Source: Muraenolepis orangiensis (Eukaryota > Chordata > Actinopteri > Gadiformes > Muraenolepididae). Taken from it: a DNA stretch of 64,000 bases. The DNA is taken from the NCBI GenBank assembly GCA_027704905.1, contig CM051002.1, forward strand, positions 13,066,955 through 13,130,954, in the 5' to 3' direction. Shown one piece after another: positions 63,977-64,000 of the stretch (the stretch's first letter is position 1; each line of letters starts with the position of its first letter). Both the position numbers and the translations under genes were made by a program. The notes beneath the pieces were generated by a model. That model was not told where the DNA came from. It searched no databases and saw only the letters and a program-made list of their open reading frames with translations.

Positions 63977-64000
63977 CTGGGGGAATCAAAGAGCGGTATC

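Overview
This window is nuclear DNA of a ray-finned (teleost) fish. It has multi-exon genes with GT-AG introns and vertebrate-specific families (SLC6A17, STRIP1, AHCYL1, SRSF3, CDKN1A, TMCC2, USP49, MED20). It also has fish-type retroposons and an exceptional load of long (AC/GT)n microsatellites. That repeat load is reminiscent of cod-like fishes (Gadiformes), but this is a guess, not a proof. Gene names rest on my recognition of the translated exons. Exon borders were set by GT/AG (once GC/AG) sites, and the summed exon lengths keep frame from end to end: strip1 816 codons, ahcyl1 551, srsf3 163, cdkn1a 183, tmcc2 545, usp49 679 (each including the stop).

Layout. 1-6.8 kb: the 3' 60 percent of slc6a17 (+), a vesicular/neuronal amino-acid transporter, with a long 3'UTR. 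6.9-16.1 kb: strip1 (-), tail to tail with slc6a17, complete in 20 coding exons. 16.35-28.6 kb: ahcyl1 (-), complete, with a second first exon and a 7-nt final coding exon. These three genes are neighbours on human 1p13.3. 28.6-35 kb: a gene-free, repeat-rich gap with an L2-like LINE, an RTE/Rex3-like LINE fragment, a third LINE tail and (TA)n arrays. 36.2-39.5 kb: srsf3 (+), including the intronic poison cassette exon known from mammals. 39.5-43.5 kb: a spacer with a SINE, a diverged tandem duplication and CA repeats. 43.5-46.2 kb: cdkn1a (p21, +), with p53-like half-sites upstream. 46.7-52.7 kb: tmcc2 (+). 53.29-54.39 kb: an internally deleted pogo/Tigger DNA transposon with both terminal inverted repeats. 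54.4-62.5 kb: usp49 (-). 62.8-64 kb: med20 (-), lacking its first exon. SRSF3-CDKN1A and USP49-MED20 are neighbour pairs on human 6p21.

These genes do not form an operon-like system. They are ordinary, independently transcribed housekeeping, signalling and neuronal genes. What stands out is the join of a 1p13.3-type block to a 6p21-type block within one repeat-filled gap, the regulated splicing signals (srsf3 poison exon, ahcyl1 alternative first exon, GC-AG intron in usp49), and the habit of long GT repeats to sit in sense orientation, often directly at splice donors. I found no CRISPR array, no operon and no clearly new gene family. The introns that hold no listed feature looked like unremarkable AT-rich intron sequence.
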